Shown here: positions 1 through 7,346 of the stretch, in pieces
Layout of the letters: every line of letters begins with the position of its first letter
Numbering within the stretch: the first letter of the stretch is position 1
Assembly: GCF_038024095.1 (NCBI RefSeq)
Contig: NZ_CP150668.1
Span: 2,294,001-2,358,000, forward strand
Source: Polaribacter tangerinus
Lineage (GTDB): Bacteria; Bacteroidota; Bacteroidia; Flavobacteriales; Flavobacteriaceae
Reading direction: 5' to 3'
Length of the DNA stretch: 64,000 bases
Made by a program: the position numbers and the translations under genes
Notes under the pieces: model-generated
What the model saw: only the letters and a program-made list of their open reading frames with translations
Databases searched by the model: none
Told to the model about the DNA's origin: nothing

Positions 1-899
1 GACTTTACTGTCAACATCTTCATTGCAGATGACTTCATCTTGAACTCAAAATCTACATAATGAAAAGATGTTGTAAAGTCATCAAAAATTATTGTAGGAA
101 GATTAGAATATACACCTGTAGTCTCATTAGTATAACCTAAAATAAAGGATTTACCTGCAGTGAGAACAGGAAGGTCGTAACTGTCAGAATAATCGGTTGA
201 ATCAACCAAATATTTCGTTGGTTGTTCATAATTTAAAACATCTTCTAACCTCTTCTCCTCCCAATCAGGAAATTCGTTACCGTTGTCGTCTTTAAATCGA
301 ATCTCTTGGTTGAAGATCTTTTTCATCACACCCTTTTTATAGGTTTCCAAAAGGGTCTTTTTCTTCTCTAAAAGTTCAATTCGTTTGTCTACCGCAGTTA
401 GGAAGTCTGCAATTTTTTGTTGTTCAGGGAGGGATGGGAATTTTATTGGACAATTTAGTACCTCAGACTTTCTAAGATTTGTCTGCCCAACTCCATTATC
501 AAACTTTAAATAATATTTATGTCTGTTAATTCGGTAAAATAAAAATTTATTCACCTCTGTTTCTGATTTTATCGAACAGATTCTCTGATTGAGAGAGAAA
601 TAGTCACCCTTTTCAAAATAGTAACACTTTGCAATCGCCTTACCATTAGGTATATCACTCATAACCATACATAGACTGTCATCAGGAATAATGGAAAGTA
701 CTTTATCCGTATATTTTCGAACAGTACCCTCAGTAGAAATAAATTTAGAATTTACTACTACCACATTTCCATTCTCATCTATTGATCTTTCATGTCCTAC
801 ACCATTCTGAAAATTAATTACCTTCTTCAATTTGTCCTGTTTCTATTCATTAAAAAATGAAGGAAACCTTAATCTCGGTATGTTTTTTACCTCACTCAT
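1..899 (-). pseudogene. hsdS: Type I restriction-modification specificity subunit HsdS, partial, with in-frame amber stop
   Basis: Reading the minus strand from ATG 899 gives an HsdS-like frame that stays open to the window edge except for one TAG at 843-845 (codon 19). HsdS supplies DNA recognition to the HsdM/HsdR complex. The first target-recognition domain runs from about residue 20 to 150 and is followed by the conserved [11 protein letters not shown] helix region. A central coiled-coil-like segment ([16 protein letters not shown]) comes next, and a second recognition domain begins near [12 protein letters not shown]. The start lies two bases after the hsdM stop codon, so the genes are coupled. 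Family members usually have Trp at the position of the stop (TGG to TAG is one change). Restart at the TTG of codon 24 is possible. The C-terminal part is off-window, as is any hsdR. Confidence 0.85.
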
Positions 900-900
900 A

Positions 901-2454
901 TTAAAATGGGGTTGAGATATTAAGTTCTTTACAGAAAGATTGAATGATTTGATTCGTTTCTGATAGATCCTTTTCTAAAGATTGAATCTCACCTGAAACT
1001 TCTTCCAAGTCTACATCCTTTTCCTCTTCAAAAGTGTCTACATATCGAGGGATATTAAGGTTGTAGTCGTTTTCTGCAATTTCTTGAAGGGTCACCACAG
1101 AACTGTACTTATCGATAGATTCTCGGTTGCGGTAGGTATTAACCAATAATTCCACATCTTCATCTCTAAGTTCATTTTGTTTACCAACCTTTATAAAATG
1201 ATCATCTCCACTTGCATCAATAAAAATAATGTCTTCGTCTTGTTCTCTACATTTTTTTAATACAAGAATACATGTAGGAATACCAGTACCAAAGAAGATG
1301 TTTGAGGGTAATCCGATTACTGCATCCAAATAGTTGAGATCTTTGATTAGATATTTTCTAATGACTTCCTCACTTGACCCTCTGAACAAAACTCCGTGCG
1401 GTAAAACGCACGCCATGGTTCCATTATCCGCTAACTGATACACCATGTGTTGCACAAACGCAAAGTCTGCTTTAGATTTTGGTGCAAGTCTACCATATTG
1501 AGAGAATCTCTCATCTGATGCGTACAATGGATTTGCATCACTCTTCCAGTTTAAGGAGAAAGGTGGATTTGCAACAATACCTTCAAATCGTTTATCAAGG
1601 TGTTGTGGATCCTCCAAAGTATCTTCTTGACGAATATCAAAATCACGATAATGAACATCGTGAAGAATCATATTCATTCGTGCAAGGTTAAAGGTTGTTC
1701 GATTGAGTTCTTGTCCGTAGAACTCACCAACCTCTACTTCTCTTGCAACACGAAGTAATAACGATCCTGAACCACAGGTTGGATCGTATACGCTCTTGAG
1801 TTTAGTTTTACCAGTAGTAATAATTTTAGATAGAATCTTAGATACCTGTTGAGGGGTATAGAATTCACCCGCAGATTTTCCTGCACCAGACGCAAACTTT
1901 GCAATTAGGTATTCATACGCATCACCTATTACATCACTCTCAACTTCATCCAATCGAAAGTCAATTTCATCTAAGTAGGTTAGGATATTGACAATGATCT
2001 CATTTCGTGCATTGGGAGTTCTTCCCAACTTGGTTGAGTTGAGATCCAAATCCTCAAAGAGTGCGTTGAAGTCATCTTCACTTTCAGTACCTGAAGTAGA
2101 TTGTTCAATATGGTTGAGAACAGATTGAAGATCATCCAAAATATAGGAATTGGAATTACCTCTTTTTGTGATTGAAGAGAAGAGTTCCTCTGGTTTTAAA
2201 AAGTACCCTATTGAAATAAGACTTTCCTCTTGAATTGCATCCAAAGTCTCTTGATCTTTTACCAGTTCAAAATCTGTTACAGATTCTCCCTTGAGTAGTT
2301 CATCTGCATACAAATGTTGTTTCTCACTCAGGTACTTGTAAAATATAAATCCAAGAATGTAGTCGCGGTAGTCATCGGGATCTACTTTCCCTCTTAGGAG
2401 GTTTGCGATCCCCCACAATTGCGCATCAAGTTGGCGTCTCTGTTCTTCTGACAT
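901..2454 (-). CDS. hsdM: Type I restriction-modification DNA methyltransferase subunit HsdM
   Basis: The 517-residue product is an N6-adenine methyltransferase that works with HsdS. It begins with an HsdM N-terminal helical domain (about 5-145), followed by GEFYTP (196-201), the S-adenosylmethionine-binding motif I DPTCGSGS (224-231) and the catalytic motif IV NPPF (296-299). Length is typical of the family. The gene sits 16 bp downstream of an XRE regulator and is immediately followed by hsdS, forming a regulator-M-S operon. All catalytic motifs appear intact, so the subunit itself should be functional even though the neighbouring hsdS carries a stop codon. Confidence 0.96.
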   Translation of the reverse strand: MSEEQRRQLDAQLWGIANLLRGKVDPDDYRDYILGFIFYKYLSEKQHLYADELLKGESVTDFELVKDQETLDAIQEESLISIGYFLKPEELFSSITKRGNSNSYILDDLQSVLNHIEQSTSGTESEDDFNALFEDLDLNSTKLGRTPNARNEIIVNILTYLDEIDFRLDEVESDVIGDAYEYLIAKFASGAGKSAGEFYTPQQVSKILSKIITTGKTKLKSVYDPTCGSGSLLLRVAREVEVGEFYGQELNRTTFNLARMNMILHDVHYRDFDIRQEDTLEDPQHLDKRFEGIVANPPFSLNWKSDANPLYASDERFSQYGRLAPKSKADFAFVQHMVYQLADNGTMACVLPHGVLFRGSSEEVIRKYLIKDLNYLDAVIGLPSNIFFGTGIPTCILVLKKCREQDEDIIFIDASGDDHFIKVGKQNELRDEDVELLVNTYRNRESIDKYSSVVTLQEIAENDYNLNIPRYVDTFEEEKDVDLEEVSGEIQSLEKDLSETNQIIQSFCKELNISTPF

Positions 2455-2470
2455 AGATTTTTATAATTTA

Positions 2471-2677
2471 TTACCCGATTTTGTTATTTACTAACTTATC
2501 AGGTGTAGTTTTTAAAATTTTTGAAATTTCAAATAGGGTACGAATAGAGGGTTGAGATTTTTGGTTACACCAAGAATTGATGGTAACAACGGATACTCCC
2601 ATTAGATCAGATAATTTCTTTTGAGAAATTTCTTTTTCTTCCAACACCGATTTAATTCTATTGTACTGCATACTCAT
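2471..2677 (-). CDS. XRE/Cro-type helix-turn-helix regulator of the hsd operon
   Basis: A 68-residue single-domain protein with a clear helix-turn-helix: ISQKKLSDLMGVSVVTINSW forms the two central helices and the rest (TLFEISKILKTTPDKLV) completes the five-helix Cro fold. It is the first gene of the unit with hsdM and hsdS and resembles the small controller proteins that time restriction-modification gene expression. A 9-bp inverted repeat lies 26-57 bases upstream of its start and is a plausible binding site for autoregulation. Family assignment is firm; the role as controller is inferred from position. Confidence 0.88.
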   Translation of the reverse strand: MSMQYNRIKSVLEEKEISQKKLSDLMGVSVVTINSWCNQKSQPSIRTLFEISKILKTTPDKLVNNKIG

Positions 2678-2702
2678 TTGAGTTTTAACAAATATAAAAA
2701 TA

Positions 2703-2760
2703 TTAAGGTAATTCTTATATAAGTTTTACCTTAATTTTACTACAGGTTACTTGTAACCTG
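2703..2760. promoter_or_regulatory. Inverted repeats upstream of the XRE-hsdM-hsdS operon
   Basis: Two inverted repeats lie between the XRE gene and the next gene upstream. TTAAGGTAA (2703-2711) faces TTACCTTAA (2726-2734), and CAGGTTAC (2743-2750) faces GTAACCTG (2753-2760), the latter overlapping the stop of the DUF6291-type gene. Both share an AAGGTTA-like half-site, also found at 3428-3496. They may be operators for the XRE protein; the second could also be a short terminator stem, but it has no T-run. Confidence 0.45.
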
Positions 2761-3394
2761 AAAGGATTGAGATTTTAATGAGATCCTCTTCAACCTTGTT
2801 CCAAACGTAATCAGGTGTTCTTTCCCTGCAGGAGAGAATTTCTTCAGGAGAAGTGATCGTTTGAAAATCAGAATAGTTTGGAAACTGTTTTCTAATCCCC
2901 TCTCTCAATTCCTGTTTCAATTCATTATTTTTCAATTCTCCGTAGTCGATTTCCTTTTTTCCAATTTGATTTATCAATTCTCTATCATCAATAATCTCTT
3001 CTGTTTTTACTTTTTCCTGTTTTCTATTAACAATTATCTTTTTACTGTTGTCTGGTTTTTTGGGTTTATCAAATAAACCATTCGGTTTTTTGGGTTTGTC
3101 AAATAAACCATTTGGTTCTTCTTTTTTCGCATTGATTTTACGCGGTCTACCACCCTTTTTTCCATTTTCTCGATTTTTTTCAATTCTTTCATTGTATTTT
3201 AAATTATTCAACTCTAACGCAGGTAAGACACCATTCCACAGTAGGTTATCCTCAACTGATTCTAAAACCAATTCTGCACCTTCGTGATATGAGATTAAAT
3301 TGTTAACAAATTTTCTGAGGGTAGAATCGTCAATTAAATCAATTGACGATTTCCAAGAATGATAGAATAAGAATGATTTTTTTTCTGTTTTCAT
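2747..3394 (-). CDS. DUF6291-like protein with a short internal repeat
   Basis: The N-terminal 75 residues (FLFYHSWKSSIDLIDDSTLRKF, then NNLKYNERIEKNRENGKKGGRPRK) match the pattern of DUF6291 proteins found in phages and plasmids of Bacteroidetes and Firmicutes; their function is unknown. Residues about 94-115 contain a tandem peptide repeat (PNGLFDKPKK twice) encoded by a near-identical 30-bp DNA duplication. The C-terminal half is charged and ends in a small helical domain. Replication or regulation of the element would be a guess based only on the company it keeps. Confidence 0.6.
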   Translation of the reverse strand: MKTEKKSFLFYHSWKSSIDLIDDSTLRKFVNNLISYHEGAELVLESVEDNLLWNGVLPALELNNLKYNERIEKNRENGKKGGRPRKINAKKEEPNGLFDKPKKPNGLFDKPKKPDNSKKIIVNRKQEKVKTEEIIDDRELINQIGKKEIDYGELKNNELKQELREGIRKQFPNYSDFQTITSPEEILSCRERTPDYVWNKVEEDLIKISILSGYK

Positions 3395-3407
3395 ATTTTA
3401 AAAAATG

Positions 3408-3542
3408 AATCCTCAATCGAAAAAGTGAACCTTACAACACTTAATCAAATGAGGATTTTTTAGTTTTTATTATTTGATTGTAAGGTTATATAACCTATAC
3501 ACATTTAAATTTTAAAAGTCAACCCCCTTTTGTATGACTTTT
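3408..3542. promoter_or_regulatory. Cluster of inverted repeats between divergent genes
   Basis: Four perfect inverted repeats are packed between the DUF6291-type gene (leftward) and the ribbon-helix-helix gene (rightward). AATCCTCA (3408-3415) pairs with TGAGGATT (3450-3457). AACCTTACAA (3428-3437) pairs with TTGTAAGGTT (3478-3487). AGGTTATATAACCT (3483-3496) is a self-complementary 14-mer. AAAAGTCA (3514-3521) pairs with TGACTTTT (3535-3542). The layout fits a shared operator or plasmid-type control region. No function can be proven from sequence. Confidence 0.5.
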
Positions 3543-3581
3543 TTCAATTACCCAAGTACTTATAGTTAAGAACTATATTAA

Positions 3582-3761
3582 ATGAAGAAATCACTAAACA
3601 GAAAACTTGTAGTGCGCATCACAGAGGATCAGTACTGTAGACTTCAAAAAAACATCCTTGAAGACAAGGTTTCAATGTCGCAGGTCATCCGTGAGGCGTT
3701 GCAAAATAAATTGAACAAAATTGTAATCGATGATACGTGGAAAAGGAAATTTAGGGTGTAA
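3582..3761 (+). CDS. Small ribbon-helix-helix (CopG/Arc-like) DNA-binding protein
   Basis: A 59-residue ORF reading MKKSLNRKLVVRITEDQYCR and then a helix ending MSQVIREALQNKL. A short beta strand (KLVVRIT) followed by two helices, with the typical SxxSxVIREAL pattern, is characteristic of ribbon-helix-helix repressors and of MobC-like relaxosome proteins. It follows directly after the inverted-repeat cluster at 3408-3542, which could be its operator. The basic C-terminus (TWKRKFRV) may add DNA contacts. The next ORF starts inside it. Confidence 0.7.
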   Translation: MKKSLNRKLVVRITEDQYCRLQKNILEDKVSMSQVIREALQNKLNKIVIDDTWKRKFRV

Positions 3762-3942
3762 CTACTGGTGCAATCACCTTCCTACTGAATTTGAAATCAC
3801 CCCGTGGGAGAGAGAACTGTTGCGTGAATACTATTTAAAGGATCTTGGAATGATATCTGAACAAGAGTTGGACTACCAATCAAAAGAACTTAAATTAATG
3901 ATCGATTTTGGTCGTAGGATGAATTATTTTTTGTCGGAATAA
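3730..3942 (+). CDS. Small hypothetical protein overlapping the ribbon-helix-helix gene
   Basis: The 70-residue frame starts at an ATG inside the last codons of the preceding gene (32-base overlap) and ends just before a non-coding gap. It is rich in charged residues (FEITPWERELLREYYLKDLG) and predicted to be helical, with no recognised domain. Overlap in the same direction suggests translational coupling. An internal start is possible because the first 15 residues look poorly structured. It is unclear whether it is expressed. Confidence 0.45.
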   Translation: MIRGKGNLGCNYWCNHLPTEFEITPWERELLREYYLKDLGMISEQELDYQSKELKLMIDFGRRMNYFLSE

Positions 3943-4032
3943 TACAGACTTCCAATCCAATTGAAATTATTCTAAAACCCCCTTAAAATGGGTTTAAATA
4001 ATTATTTGAAGAAACTATTCAACTGTAGGGTT

Positions 4033-4536
4033 CTATACCTTATAACGAATGAGACCTCTTTTTTTTAAAACTCTGTGAATTGATTTGAAATTATTGAGTG
4101 CATATACTTTAGCAGCGTATTCAAGAGGGTTGTTATCGTATCCTACTTTCCTATCGTATAACTCATAAATTTTTATACCTGATTTCGTTGATACAAATAT
4201 GGAGTGATGGATCTCCTCAATAAGAGTAAGTATAAATGAATGAACATTATCTAAATTTTTAAGACACAGGGTTATGGAGTGATCCTCCTGTTGATAGAAC
4301 CCTTTAAATTCATCATTGGGGGAATAATCATAAATGACTCTCAAGTCCTTGATTTGGACACCCAAATCGACTTGAATCATCTCTAATACACAATTATAAA
4401 CCTCACTTTTTCTTTCAGTGACTTCATCAATGGTAAAGATGTATTGAGGAAATAATAGTTTTATAATCACCATAATTAAAGTAGCACCAGTTACAACCCA
4501 GTACCCAATTACCAATAGATCCCATAACTCACTCAT
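4033..4536 (-). CDS. Membrane-anchored protein with a degenerate ImmA/IrrE-like region
   Basis: The 167-residue product starts with one membrane helix (about 7-28), then a soluble domain. Around residues 100-135 it has a helix LIEEIHHSIF followed by NPLEYAAKVYAL, a layout like the ImmA/IrrE metallopeptidase family (HExxH helix, then a downstream Glu with Ala-rich helix). The first zinc-binding His of HExxH is replaced (IEEIH), so it may be inactive or not a protease at all. It stands alone on the minus strand within the element. No closer relative is recognised. Confidence 0.5.
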   Translation of the reverse strand: MSELWDLLVIGYWVVTGATLIMVIIKLLFPQYIFTIDEVTERKSEVYNCVLEMIQVDLGVQIKDLRVIYDYSPNDEFKGFYQQEDHSITLCLKNLDNVHSFILTLIEEIHHSIFVSTKSGIKIYELYDRKVGYDNNPLEYAAKVYALNNFKSIHRVLKKRGLIRYKV

Positions 4537-4949
4537 TTTTTTTAAAATATTTTTTAGACGGTATTGACCCCCATTATAATATCACCGTTTTACCACCATT
4601 TAAGGGGGGGTACCGGGGGGAACCCATCCCGGGGGGATAATATATATACATCAATTCATTCACCATAGAAGAATCATATAATTCTATGCAAATTAAAATT
4701 GAACTACTCAGTAAGATCACCTTCAGTCTTCAATTGTTATTGGCACAGTAAACAATACCTCAATTAGGACCATTAATGTAGTTGCATTAAATTTGAAGTA
4801 AATCAGTACTCAAAACTCGATTTGGTTGGAATATATGCACCTAACACGAATTTGAGGAGTTATTTTGAACTTAGATATTGACACTCAAACAAATGATATT
4901 CAATATCTTATAGTGTTGAGTGGGTAGTAGAAGTTAGTGGTCCTTTCGA
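4537..4949. other. Non-coding stretch with G-runs and nested palindromes
   Basis: No convincing gene is seen. It contains three long G-runs at 4604-4610, 4615-4620 and 4631-4636. It also has a TGCACCTAA site (4836-4844) matching two sites on the other side of the integrase gene. Two interleaved inverted repeats follow: GATATTGA 4874-4881 with TCAATATC 4900-4907, and CACTCAA 4882-4888 with TTGAGTG 4916-4922. The latter part is probably recombination-site DNA. Confidence 0.5.
4825..4845 (+). other. Putative recombinase arm site (copy 1)
   Basis: GTTGGAATATATGCACCTAAC at this position matches the reverse complement of 6460-6480 with a single mismatch. The core TGCACCTAA also occurs at 6432-6440. 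Repeated short sites flanking an integrase gene are typical of arm-type binding sites for tyrosine recombinases or their excision factors; binding is inferred. Confidence 0.45.
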
Positions 4950-5101
4950 CTCCACTATTTACCCACAAACACTGAGGATTTAGTCCATTAATTTGGCACT
5001 ATTCTCGGTGTTTTTTCTTCCTATCAAACAACTCCCAAACTAAGTGTCTACAGATCATTAGACTTAATTTAATGAGTTCTTTAATAGATTCTGTAGGGTG
5101 T
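4950..5101 (+). repeat. 152-bp perfect inverted repeat, left arm
   Basis: This arm is identical, by eye, to the reverse complement of 6531-6682. It begins with CTCCACTATTTACCC, of which CTCCA equals the last five bases of the host tmRNA, and it runs through the last 38 bases of the integrase gene. The segment between the arms (5102-6530) carries the rest of the integrase gene and its upstream region. Confidence 0.9.
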
Positions 5102-6350
5102 TTAGATTTATAGGTCCATCCTTAGGGATCTCTACTCTTTGATTTAGTTTTTCATCCAATAACTTCATACCTTCTTTCACATGAGAATCTTCTACATGGG
5201 TGTAATACATAAGAGATGTTGAAAGTGATTTGTGAGATAACACCTTTTGAAGAATTTGTAATGGAATTCCAACTTTCATCATGATCGAACTTGTAGATCT
5301 CCTGGCACTGTGCCAGGTCACTTTTTCATAATCTTTAATTCTTGACATTGAACATATCTGTTTGATTTCATAATTGAGTCTTACGTTAGATTTCATTGGA
5401 AGTAGTTTACCCTTTTGAATCTGAAAATCCCCATTAGTTAAAATTTGTAATGATTTTACTGCGTTAGAGATCAGAGGAACTGACACTCTTGATTTTGACT
5501 TTTGTCTATAGGTCTTAATCCACATCATTCCTTCGTCATCGGTATAAAGATCTTTTTTAGATAATTTATTCATGTCTGCGTACGCAAGACCTGTATAAAC
5601 AGAGAATAAAAAAAGGTGTTTGACATGATAGAGTCTTGGAAGGTCAACCACCAAGTTTTCTAATTTTTCAATGTCTTCAAAACTCAGGTAGTGACCTTGT
5701 TTTTGAATCATCTTTATGGAGTAATTAGGGAAGGGGTAACGGTCCAAATTTCCATTGGATACTTCTAATCGAATAAATCTTGTAAATCTCTGATAGGTCT
5801 TATAAACCGTATTGTGTGCAACCTTATATTTATCTCGTAACCACAGATCAAAATTCTCCATAAATTCCGAATCTAACTCATAAAGAAAGATGTCATTTCT
5901 CTTGGTGTAGTGTTTGATAAATTCCTCGACTCTGAGTTTGGTGTTTAAGTATTTTACGTAAGTGGATCTTGTGTACTTGGATGGAATTTTTCTTTCCATC
6001 CTCTCTAAAAATAGATCGTAAGACTCTATAGTTTTTAGATTTTTAGAGAATCCGTTCTTTAGTTTGTCTTTGACAGTATTTGGATTAAATGGTTTACCTG
6101 AAACTACCAGTTCATTTACAACCCTTCGTCCTCTTGAAATAAAAGAGAGTAGGGTATCATTAATTGATTTTGAATCGGGATCAGTTCCGATCACTTTAGA
6201 ATATTTTTGATTCCATTTCGATTTCACAGTCCATAGACCGGTGAACATTTGTGTTCGTTCCCCCGACATCACTATAGTCATCACAATTGGGAGTTCTCTT
6301 TTGTTGTTTGGGTTGTTTTTTAAAAAGTAGTTGAACTTGACATTACTCAT
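5064..6350 (-). CDS. int: Tyrosine recombinase/integrase of the element
   Basis: The 428-residue product has the Bacteroidetes phage-integrase layout: N-terminal arm-binding domain (about 1-95), core-binding helical domain (about 105-205) and C-terminal catalytic domain (about 220-400). Visible catalytic residues are Lys near 283-285, His347 and Arg350 in WHSARR, His373 in LSHKS and the nucleophile Tyr382 in MYYTHV. The usual first Arg (TGLR) is Ala256 in TGLAYADM; several Bacteroidetes integrases, such as IntDOT, also lack this Arg. Its last 13 codons lie in the left inverted-repeat arm and are duplicated in the right arm. It should integrate the element at the tmRNA gene. Confidence 0.93.
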   Translation of the reverse strand: MSNVKFNYFLKNNPNNKRELPIVMTIVMSGERTQMFTGLWTVKSKWNQKYSKVIGTDPDSKSINDTLLSFISRGRRVVNELVVSGKPFNPNTVKDKLKNGFSKNLKTIESYDLFLERMERKIPSKYTRSTYVKYLNTKLRVEEFIKHYTKRNDIFLYELDSEFMENFDLWLRDKYKVAHNTVYKTYQRFTRFIRLEVSNGNLDRYPFPNYSIKMIQKQGHYLSFEDIEKLENLVVDLPRLYHVKHLFLFSVYTGLAYADMNKLSKKDLYTDDEGMMWIKTYRQKSKSRVSVPLISNAVKSLQILTNGDFQIQKGKLLPMKSNVRLNYEIKQICSMSRIKDYEKVTWHSARRSTSSIMMKVGIPLQILQKVLSHKSLSTSLMYYTHVEDSHVKEGMKLLDEKLNQRVEIPKDGPINLNTLQNLLKNSLN

Positions 6351-6530
6351 AATTTCCTGTTTTTTAATAAGTTAATAACTAATTGATATACAGTACTCTA
6401 TGACCTTAAAAATCGATTTCTGTGACCTAAATGCACCTAAATTGGATGTGATAGGTTTAGTTAGGTGCAAATATTCCAACAGAAAATCGGTTTAAAGAGA
6501 CAAAAACAGGATGTGTTTAAAGATCTACGG
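6351..6530. promoter_or_regulatory. Integrase upstream region with arm-like sites
   Basis: This is the 5' side of the integrase gene and must hold its promoter, but no clear Bacteroidetes consensus is visible. It contains TGCACCTAA at 6432-6440 and its reverse complement TTAGGTGCA at 6461-6469, which together form an inverted repeat with a 20-base spacer. The second copy belongs to the 21-base site at 6460-6480 matching 4825-4845. Binding there could couple integrase expression to recombination. Confidence 0.45.
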
Positions 6531-6682
6531 ACACCCTACAGAATCTATTAAAGAACTCATTAAATTAAGTCTAATGATCTGTAGACACTTAGTTTGGGAG
6601 TTGTTTGATAGGAAGAAAAAACACCGAGAATAGTGCCAAATTAATGGACTAAATCCTCAGTGTTTGTGGGTAAATAGTGGAG
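6531..6682 (-). repeat. 152-bp perfect inverted repeat, right arm
   Basis: The reverse complement of this arm equals 4950-5101. It holds a second copy of the last 38 bases of the integrase gene (6531-6568), the non-coding DNA that follows that gene, and finally the 3'-terminal CTCCA of ssrA (6678-6682). Inversion between the two arms would therefore leave both an intact integrase gene and an intact tmRNA end. Confidence 0.9.
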
Positions 6683-7069
6683 ACGCCGAGAATCGAACTC
6701 GGGTCCAAACAAGCAGCCAAAAAGCTTTCTACATACATAGTTCTTATTCGATTTTCGACTAAAGACTGATTAAGAACAACCTACCATTAGCTTAACTTCT
6801 TTAGTTTCGAAAACCTGCCGAAGTTTCAGGTTTTCTATGTTTATTTTTACGATGCCCAAAAGTGAAACGCCATAAACCAGGGCTTTTCGTGGACATAAAG
6901 CTTTCCCGCCTTGCGGGACTAGGCTAATCTTACTATTAATTCAGATTATGCAGCTAAAGCGTAGTTATCTTCGCCGTTTAAAAAGTTGAAATTAGGTTTT
7001 ACGAGTGTTATTTCATAACTCGGTATGCTTACAAATTCACTGACCTTGCTGTCAAAACCAGTCGTCCCC
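6678..7069 (-). ncRNA. ssrA: Transfer-messenger RNA (tmRNA)
   Basis: The minus strand starts GGGGACGACTGGTTTTGACA and ends with a T-arm (CCGAG TTCGATT CTCGG) and CGTCTCCA. The 5' GGGGACG and 3' CGTCTCC form the seven-pair acceptor stem with one G-U pair. The tag reading frame at 6946-6975 encodes GEDNYALAA followed by TAA, matching the GE-NYALAA tags of Bacteroidetes. CCA is not encoded. tmRNA with SmpB rescues stalled ribosomes and marks the product for proteolysis. Its 3' end is the likely attachment site of the element, and the gene remains intact after insertion. Confidence 0.96.
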
Positions 7070-7254
7070 TTAATGGAATGGTAGCCAATACCTGCTCCAT
7101 TTTATTTTTTCAAAGAACACCAAATACACTACAAAAATAATACCATTTTTTACATTAAACACTATTTATTAAAGTACGTATTTTGTTAAATTCTACAGAA
7201 CAATGTGTAAAAAAGAAATTGTTCTTATAGGCAAGCAAAAGTATGAAAAATACA

Positions 7255-7286
7255 GTTGCCCATCTGTATAAAATCTAATATCTTCG
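7255..7286 (+). promoter_or_regulatory. Bacteroidetes-type promoter for the dehydrogenase gene
   Basis: GTTG at 7255-7258 and TATCTTCG at 7279-7286, separated by 20 bases, fit the TTTG/TAnnTTTG consensus with one deviation in each box. It lies 60 bases upstream of the ATG at 7347. The rest of 7070-7254 shows nothing recognisable apart from the tmRNA upstream region. Confidence 0.5.
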
Positions 7287-7346
7287 AGCAAATATTAAAG
7301 AACCTTTGCTACACCACAATTTAGCACTTTTTAAACCCTAAGTAAT

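Larger units (their letters stand above)
1..6677. mobile_element. Right end of an integrative element at the tmRNA 3' end
   Basis: This stretch holds a tyrosine recombinase next to the 3' end of ssrA, a type I restriction-modification operon, small DNA-binding proteins and several unrecognised genes, while everything beyond the tmRNA is housekeeping. Integrases commonly use tRNA or tmRNA 3' ends as attachment sites. Codon use in 1-6350 is visibly less AT-biased than in the host genes beyond 7347. The opposite end of the element, and therefore the second attachment site, is not in the window. That the boundary lies exactly at the tmRNA 3' end is inferred. Confidence 0.75.

Noticed and set aside
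1479..1691. 70-codon ORF on the plus strand within hsdM
   Set aside because: It is the antisense shadow of the hsdM coding sequence, which has clear methyltransferase motifs.
2861..3287. Two plus-strand ORFs opposite the DUF6291-type gene, rich in Phe and Leu
   Set aside because: They are complementary to a Lys/Glu/Asn-rich real gene, which creates Phe/Leu/Ile-rich shadows.
1..7100. CRISPR array or phage structural genes in the element
   Set aside because: No evenly spaced direct repeats and no capsid, portal or tail gene were seen; only the visible right end can be judged.
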